This document shows positions 1 to 3,621 of a DNA stretch of 5,446 nt, one piece after another; the stretch's first letter is position 1; every line of letters starts with the position of its first letter. The stretch is from the NCBI GenBank assembly GCA_964483805.1, contig CAZADH010000360.1, positions 1 to 5,446 on the forward strand. Direction: 5' to 3'. The translations under genes and the position numbers were made by a program. The notes beneath the pieces were generated by a model. The model worked only from the letters and a program-made list of their open reading frames with translations, made no database searches and was not told where the DNA came from. The DNA comes from CAZADH01 sp964483805. GTDB lineage: Bacteria; Muiribacteriota; Ozemobacteria; Ozemobacterales; Ozemobacteraceae.

Positions 1-168
1 CAGCACCGGGCTACCCGACGTGGTCAGGGTCGCACCATCCTTGGTAAATAGGAGGAGGGGCGCCTTCGAAATGAAGCCGTGCAGGGGATGGATGGACGAA
101 AAGAGGCTCCGGGACTCTTCACCCGGGCCCTCGTTTTGTGACATCGGCGCCTGTCTTGGGTCAGCCAT
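1..168 (-). CDS. N-terminal part of an unrecognised protein, running off the left edge
   Basis: An open frame starts at an ATG (166-168, minus strand) and stays open for 56 codons to the window edge, so the gene continues to the left. The start is well supported: AAGGAGG at 174-180 lies 5 bases upstream. The peptide begins MADPRQAPMSQNEGPGEESR and continues through a segment with SLFSSIHPLHGF, a short hydrophobic PLLLF and then TKDGATLTTSG. There is no signal peptide and no clear membrane helix in what is visible; the first 20 residues look polar and disordered. A second in-frame ATG at codon 9 is a weaker alternative. It lies downstream of the pseudopilin terminator, so it probably has its own promoter in 169-231. 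I do not recognise the family and give no function. The start is convincing; the identity is unknown. Confidence 0.72.
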   Translation of the reverse strand, partial: MADPRQAPMSQNEGPGEESRSLFSSIHPLHGFISKAPLLLFTKDGATLTTSGSPVL

Positions 169-173
169 CGCGT

Positions 174-180
174 CCTCCTT
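174..180 (-). promoter_or_regulatory. Strong Shine-Dalgarno for the left-edge gene
   Basis: AAGGAGG on the minus strand, 5 bases before the ATG at 166-168. It is the best ribosome binding site in the window and is the main reason for calling the short open frame at the left edge a real gene start. Confidence 0.8.
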
Positions 181-195
181 AGGATTCCCCTCCCA

Positions 196-221
196 TATCG
201 GCAGGTTGTGGCAAACCGATA
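196..221. repeat. Inverted repeat TATCGG-N14-CCGATA upstream of the left-edge gene
   Basis: Two perfect 6-bp arms (196-201 and 216-221) are separated by 14 bases in the gap between the pseudopilin terminator and the left-edge gene start. Position and dyad symmetry would suit an operator for a dimeric regulator, but no regulator is identified and 6-bp arms can occur by chance. A repeat with different arms but the same 6-14-6 spacing lies in the other intergenic gap at 2066-2091. Confidence 0.35.
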
Positions 222-231
222 ACGATTCGCG

Positions 232-262
232 AAAAAAGTTGGGGCGCCGGGCGCTCTGCCCC
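232..262 (-). terminator. Intrinsic terminator after the pseudopilin gene
   Basis: Read on the minus strand, GGGGC (258-262) pairs with GCCCC (241-245) around a 12-base GC-rich loop. This is followed by AAC and a run of six T (232-237). The hairpin starts 2 bases past the pseudopilin stop codon. The stem is short but entirely G-C, and the T run is set back by 3 bases, so it is a plausible rather than textbook terminator. Confidence 0.72.
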
Positions 263-264
263 GC

Positions 265-753
265 TCACCAGGTATCGTAAGGCGACCCCTGCACGCGCAC
301 GTTGCGGATCTCACGCAGGGGCGTCGGCGGGTAGGTCACCCACGTCGTGACCGTCGCCTGGTAGGCGTTGGGCGACACACCGGACACCGAGGTGTCGGGC
401 ACGTTGACCTCGAGAGCCGACGCCCGGCCGACCAGCGGCGCCAGGAGCAACTGGTCGTATGGCTGCTGTAAATATGCACCGGTCAGGCTGGCCAGGCTCG
501 TCGGATACTGCATATTGGCCTGAAAATACCGCCCGAGCGCTTCCCGCGTCAGTTTCAGATTCTGCTTCACCACCGCATCGGCGGCTGCATCTTTGCTGTC
601 GCCCACGTAGGTGAGCACGACACCCGACAAGGCGGCGATCACTCCCACGACCACGAGCAACTCGAGCAGGCTGATGCCGCGGCGTGCGCGACAGACGCAG
701 GCAAACGGCAAACGACCCGCGGTCGGTAACCGCGGGTCAGGGGTTTGGCTCAT
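265..753 (-). CDS. GspG-like pseudopilin / type IV prepilin-like protein
   Basis: Small secretion-pseudopilin or pilin-like subunit, expected to be cleaved and N-methylated by a prepilin peptidase and assembled in the inner membrane. From the chosen ATG it has 162 residues. A 26-residue basic leader ends RARRG, then follows ISLLELLVVVGVIAALSG: Gly at -1, Glu at +5 and a hydrophobic helix at residues 27-48. The stretch KQNLKLTREALGRYFQAN plus YPTSLASL (about 63-90) resembles the alpha-helix and 'YPT' of GspG-type major pseudopilins. The C-terminal part (about 100-162) is not typical of GspG: I see no clear calcium-loop motif, and it ends in GSPYDTW. The start is uncertain. ATG 753 gives a reasonable leader but has only a weak GGGG-containing site; GTG 807 or 813, overlapping the upstream gene, lie behind AAGGAGG (817-823); a TTG at 711 would give a 12-residue leader. 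Function as pilin-like is firm; the exact system (type II secretion, type IV pilus or other) is not. Confidence 0.85.
   Translation of the reverse strand: MSQTPDPRLPTAGRLPFACVCRARRGISLLELLVVVGVIAALSGVVLTYVGDSKDAAADAVVKQNLKLTREALGRYFQANMQYPTSLASLTGAYLQQPYDQLLLAPLVGRASALEVNVPDTSVSGVSPNAYQATVTTWVTYPPTPLREIRNVRVQGSPYDTW
700..738. repeat. Perfect 10-bp inverted repeat with adjacent tandem heptamer, in the pilin leader region
   Basis: GACCCGCGGT (714-723) and ACCGCGGGTC (729-738) are exact reverse complements around a 5-base loop, predicting a very stable hairpin in the mRNA. Directly adjoining it are two copies of GGCAAAC (700-713). On the transcript the hairpin begins 15 bases after the first base of the favoured ATG (753) and ends 2 bases before a possible TTG start at 711. 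There is no T run, so it is not a terminator. It could tune translation of the pilin relative to the upstream gene, or reflect only GC-rich coding. Confidence 0.6.
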
Positions 754-778
754 GCGGGCGTACGATCGGCCCCGCGCA

Positions 779-2050
779 TCAGTCACCGGGCAGGAGCAGA
801 ATTTCACGGTCACCGCCCTCCTTGAAATCGAGGATCTGCCGAGTGGTGCGGTAACCCCGTTTTTTGATCACCAGCTCACCGAACTCGGTGTTGATATCCC
901 GAATCGTCAACCGGCCGGACCCGCCGACCGTGACCTTGCTGCCGGCCATCTCGACCACCGCGCCCTTGAGCGGCAGACGGGTTGCGCCGTCGCGCACCCA
1001 GACCACGATCTCGCGGGCCAGCGGTACCGGCTCGAGCACGATGCGGTCGGTGTCGCCGTTGCGCACGATCGCATCGAACGCGCCTTGCAGCACCTGGTAG
1101 CCGTCGGCCATGACCAACACATCGCCGTAGGGCGGCGACAGATCGATCTGACCGAGGCGGTTCACCTGAAAGACACGGCCCGACATCAACATGGCGGCAC
1201 CGGTCACCGGCTTGCCGGACCGACCGTCAATGATTTCAATGGTGCGATTGCTGTTGGCCCGCAGAACCGGGGCGGTGGTGATCGGCTGGACCCCGGCCGG
1301 CGCGGCGGTCACCGCGGGAACGCCCCGACGCGGAGCGACACCGGCGACGGGGAGATCTGCCCCGTGCGGACTGAGCAGAATCTCGAGGCCGGCCACCGGG
1401 CCCAGGGCGCACGAGACGCGGTGAGTGCTCGGTTGATACCCGGCGATCACGGCTTTGACATCGGTTTCGGTCGTGCCCACCGGCAGATCGATGACGAACT
1501 CGCCGCGCGCACTGCTATATACGGTCGTCGCGCCGGCAGTCAGCAAGGCTTTGGCAATCGGCCGCCGTGTGCGGGCATCGATGACCTGGCCGGCAATGCG
1601 GGCGCGCGCCGTCCCGGCACGCAGCGGCGGTTGCGCCGCGGCCACCGGCATCGCGCCCAACGGCTCGGCGACGACGCTCGGCACGGCGGGCAATCGCTCG
1701 GCCGGCAGCGGCGCAGCTCCACGGGTGATCGGTTGCGCCCGGCCCGTTACGGCCGCCCGCATCCGGGTCACGGTGATCTTGGGGTCACGCAGGAACCCAT
1801 CGTCATACAGGGCACGAATGCGACTGGCCGCCTCGGCCGACTCGGCACCGGCGACGGTGACCTTGCCAACCAGAGGCAGATCGACGGCTCCCATGTCGTC
1901 AATGAGACGGGAGACGCAAAGATCGGATTCGCCCGCCACGTCGACGCGGATCTCGTCGCCGACGTTGAGCGGTTGGCCCGCATCTGCCGCGAACGGCATC
2001 GCGATGACCAACAGCAATCCGAGAATGGCCAGTCGAATGTTCAGTCTCAT
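779..2050 (-). CDS. Secreted Poly_export-domain protein fused to three carboxypeptidase-regulatory-like modules
   Basis: Predicted exported envelope protein of 423 residues. Residues 1-24 form a signal peptide (MRLNIRLAILGLLLVIAMPF, then AADA before GQ); there is no lipobox cysteine, so it is not a Wza-type lipoprotein. Residues 27-98 fit the N-terminal Poly_export domain of outer-membrane polysaccharide exporters: LNVGDEIRVDV, VDLPLVGKVTVAG, FLRDPKITVT. No SLBB domain or C-terminal membrane helix follows. Instead, an Ala/Pro-rich linker (about 101-147) leads to three degenerate modules at about 150-228, 269-342 and 346-423. Each shows D-x-x-[ST]-x-x-P-x-x-x-A, then a G-x-hydrophobic strand, a GY pair and a closing [IV]-[LV]-L-x-P, as in carboxypeptidase-regulatory-like beta-sandwich folds. 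A second linker covers 229-268. Start ATG 2050 has a modest AGGGTGG-type site. It heads a unit with the pseudopilin gene. I infer a periplasmic or surface structural role; substrate unknown. Domain calls are by eye; the modules could be another Ig-like family. Confidence 0.85.
   Translation of the reverse strand: MRLNIRLAILGLLLVIAMPFAADAGQPLNVGDEIRVDVAGESDLCVSRLIDDMGAVDLPLVGKVTVAGAESAEAASRIRALYDDGFLRDPKITVTRMRAAVTGRAQPITRGAAPLPAERLPAVPSVVAEPLGAMPVAAAQPPLRAGTARARIAGQVIDARTRRPIAKALLTAGATTVYSSARGEFVIDLPVGTTETDVKAVIAGYQPSTHRVSCALGPVAGLEILLSPHGADLPVAGVAPRRGVPAVTAAPAGVQPITTAPVLRANSNRTIEIIDGRSGKPVTGAAMLMSGRVFQVNRLGQIDLSPPYGDVLVMADGYQVLQGAFDAIVRNGDTDRIVLEPVPLAREIVVWVRDGATRLPLKGAVVEMAGSKVTVGGSGRLTIRDINTEFGELVIKKRGYRTTRQILDFKEGGDREILLLPGD
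817..823 (-). promoter_or_regulatory. Shine-Dalgarno-like AAGGAGG inside the end of the upstream gene, possible pilin start site
   Basis: AAGGAGG lies in the last codons of the Poly_export fusion gene (encoding part of FKEGG). It is 3 bases before a GTG at 813 and 9 bases before an in-frame GTG at 807, both in the pilin frame. If used, the pilin would start inside the upstream gene and be translationally coupled, with a 44- to 46-residue leader. Against this, such a leader is long for a prepilin, and the motif could simply come from the KEGG codons. Confidence 0.35.
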
Positions 2051-2065
2051 ACCACCCTATCTGGA

Positions 2066-2091
2066 ATGGGTTACTAGACTCATCGACCCAT
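2066..2091. repeat. Inverted repeat ATGGGT-N14-ACCCAT upstream of the Poly_export fusion gene
   Basis: Perfect 6-bp arms at 2066-2071 and 2086-2091 with a 14-base spacer, 15 bases upstream of the start codon at 2050. A second small dyad, ATCG-TTT-CGAT (2090-2100), abuts it. The placement between a terminator and a start codon suits an operator or 5' UTR structure. I see no convincing -35/-10 pair or sigma-54 -24/-12 element in this gap, so the promoter of the unit remains unlocated. Confidence 0.35.
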
Positions 2092-2118
2092 CGTTTCGAT
2101 TACCTTAGCCCCGACGAT

Positions 2119-2145
2119 AAAAAAAGTGCACCGCATTCGGGGCAC
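2119..2145 (-). terminator. Intrinsic terminator after rpoN
   Basis: On the minus strand GTGCCCCG (2138-2145) pairs with CGGTGCAC (2126-2133) around the loop AATG, with a single C-T mismatch in an 8-position stem. It is followed immediately by seven T (2119-2125). It begins 4 bases after the rpoN stop codon. This is a textbook Rho-independent terminator and it separates the mutS2-rpoN unit from the export/pilin unit. Confidence 0.88.
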
Positions 2146-2149
2146 GCGG

Positions 2150-3616
2150 TCAACCGTGACTCTTGCGTCGAGAACTGCTCTGGATGTTGAGTTCGGTGCG
2201 ATACTTGGCCACCGTGCGCCGGGCCACCGTGATGCCTTCGGTCTTCAGCCGCGTCACCAGGTCGCTGTCTGAGAGCGGTTCTTTGGGATTTTCCTGACGC
2301 ACCATCTCTTCGATGCGTTTCTTCACGACCTGCGTCGAGACGTCTTCGCCGCTCTGGGTCCGCGTGCCCCCCGAGAAGAAAAACTTCAGTTCGAAGAGGC
2401 CCCGCGGCGTCTGCACATATTTGCCGTTGGCGGCACGACTCACCGTCGACTCGTGCACCCCGGCCATGCCGGCAATGTCTTGCAGGGTCATCGGTTTGAG
2501 GTGCATGATCCCGTGTTCGAGAAACTCGCGCTGGACATCAACGATCGAACGGGTCACGTTGAGAATCGTGTCTTTGCGCTTGTCGAGATAACGGAGGAAC
2601 GACCGCGCCGCCTCGAGCTTGCCCTTGATGAACTCGTAGGTCGGTTTGTCGACGTGGTCTTTGTTCTTGATGGTGTCGCGATACAGCGGGTTGATGCGCA
2701 ACAACGGCAGGTCACGCTGGTTAAGCGATACGATGTACTCGTCGCCGACCTTCTCGACAAAAACGTCGGGCCGCACATAGATGCCCTCGCCGCCGCCCGG
2801 GAACGACGCACCGGGCTTGGGGTTGAAGCTCTTGATGACGTCGACGGCGGCCAGCACATCTTCGAGTTCGCTGCCGGTTAGCCGCACGATCTCTTTCAAT
2901 TTGTTCTCGGCCACGAGTTGCAGGTGCTTGTCGATGATGTCATACACGATACTGCCCGTGTATTTCTGCACGCGCGCCTGGATCAACAGGCACTCGCGCA
3001 GGTCGCAGGCCCCCACCCCGTCCGGATCCATGTTCTGAAGAGCGCTGACGACCCGTTCGATGACATCGACCTCGACTTTGAGCATCGTCGCGATGTCAGC
3101 CCGCGGATACGGCAGGTAGCCGTTGCGGTCGAGCAGACCGATCAGATACTCGCCGATCTTCATCTCGGTCGGGTTCAACGGCGCTTCACTCAACTGCACC
3201 ATCAAGTGATCGCGCAGCGACGACACCTTCGACACAAAGTTCTCGAAACTCTGCTCGTCGTCGTCGCCCCCGGCCCGACCGACACTGACCTTGAACTCGC
3301 TGTTCTCGCTGTCCTCGAGATACCGTTGCCAGTCGAGACCGTGCTCCTGGCGCGGTTCTTCGGTGAACTCGCGCGACGGCGGCGGCGCGTCGATCTGGCC
3401 CTCGCCGTCGACCTTGTTGTCGAGGGTCACCTCGACCTCACTGGGCTGGTTCTCCGACAGCTCCATGACCGGATTGGTTTCGAGCACCTCGAGAATCTGG
3501 TCTTTGAGTTCGACGGTGTTCATTTGCAACAGCTTGATCGCCAGTTGCATTTCCGGCGTCATCTTCAGGGTCTGCGTGAGTTTCTGCGTCAGTTGCAGGC
3601 CTGGTCGGATTTCCAT
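2150..3616 (-). CDS. rpoN: RNA polymerase sigma-54 factor RpoN
   Basis: Alternative sigma factor that directs RNA polymerase to -24/-12 promoters, where open-complex formation needs an AAA+ enhancer-binding protein. The product has 488 residues, normal for the family. Region I (1-53) begins MEIRPGLQLTQKLTQTLKMT and runs through LAIKLLQMNTVEL, the Gln/Leu-rich activator-responsive segment. Residues 54-125 are the acidic variable region II. The core-binding domain follows (about 126-330; DHLMVQLSEAPL, IGLLDRNGYLP, LQNMDPDGVGACDLRECLLIQ). A DNA-binding helix-turn-helix lies at about 376-398 (MTLQDIAGMAGVHESTVSRA). The RpoN box ARRTVAKYR is intact at 465-473. ATG 3616 is chosen because the family starts at this motif and AAGGGGAG lies 8 bases upstream. 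It follows mutS2 by 5 bases, so is probably expressed with it, and a terminator follows at once. No inactivating change is visible. Confidence 0.98.
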   Translation of the reverse strand: MEIRPGLQLTQKLTQTLKMTPEMQLAIKLLQMNTVELKDQILEVLETNPVMELSENQPSEVEVTLDNKVDGEGQIDAPPPSREFTEEPRQEHGLDWQRYLEDSENSEFKVSVGRAGGDDDEQSFENFVSKVSSLRDHLMVQLSEAPLNPTEMKIGEYLIGLLDRNGYLPYPRADIATMLKVEVDVIERVVSALQNMDPDGVGACDLRECLLIQARVQKYTGSIVYDIIDKHLQLVAENKLKEIVRLTGSELEDVLAAVDVIKSFNPKPGASFPGGGEGIYVRPDVFVEKVGDEYIVSLNQRDLPLLRINPLYRDTIKNKDHVDKPTYEFIKGKLEAARSFLRYLDKRKDTILNVTRSIVDVQREFLEHGIMHLKPMTLQDIAGMAGVHESTVSRAANGKYVQTPRGLFELKFFFSGGTRTQSGEDVSTQVVKKRIEEMVRQENPKEPLSDSDLVTRLKTEGITVARRTVAKYRTELNIQSSSRRKSHG

Positions 3617-3621
3617 GTGCG

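Noticed and set aside
169..231. Possible sigma-54 promoter suggested by TGGCA on the plus strand and TTGCC on the minus strand
   Set aside because: The GG-N10-GC spacing of a -24/-12 promoter is not met on either strand, and the plus-strand orientation has no gene to serve.
20..280. Plus-strand frame with a purine-rich AGGAGGAGGGG followed by an ATG at 71
   Set aside because: The purine run is the reverse of Pro-Leu-Leu-Leu codons in the left-edge gene. The frame also crosses the minus-strand terminator and intergenic dyad, and the product has no features. The minus-strand gene has the better-spaced ribosome binding site.
779..2050. Outer-membrane polysaccharide export lipoprotein (Wza-like)
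   Set aside because: There is no cysteine at the signal-peptide cleavage site, no SLBB domain and no C-terminal transmembrane helix, so a full exporter label would overstate the evidence.
611..2077. Long plus-strand open frame of 488 codons opposite the Poly_export fusion gene
   Set aside because: It is the antisense of a gene with a signal peptide and recognisable domain. Its translation is rich in Arg, His, Gly and Asp without domains, as expected for the reverse of GC-rich coding sequence.
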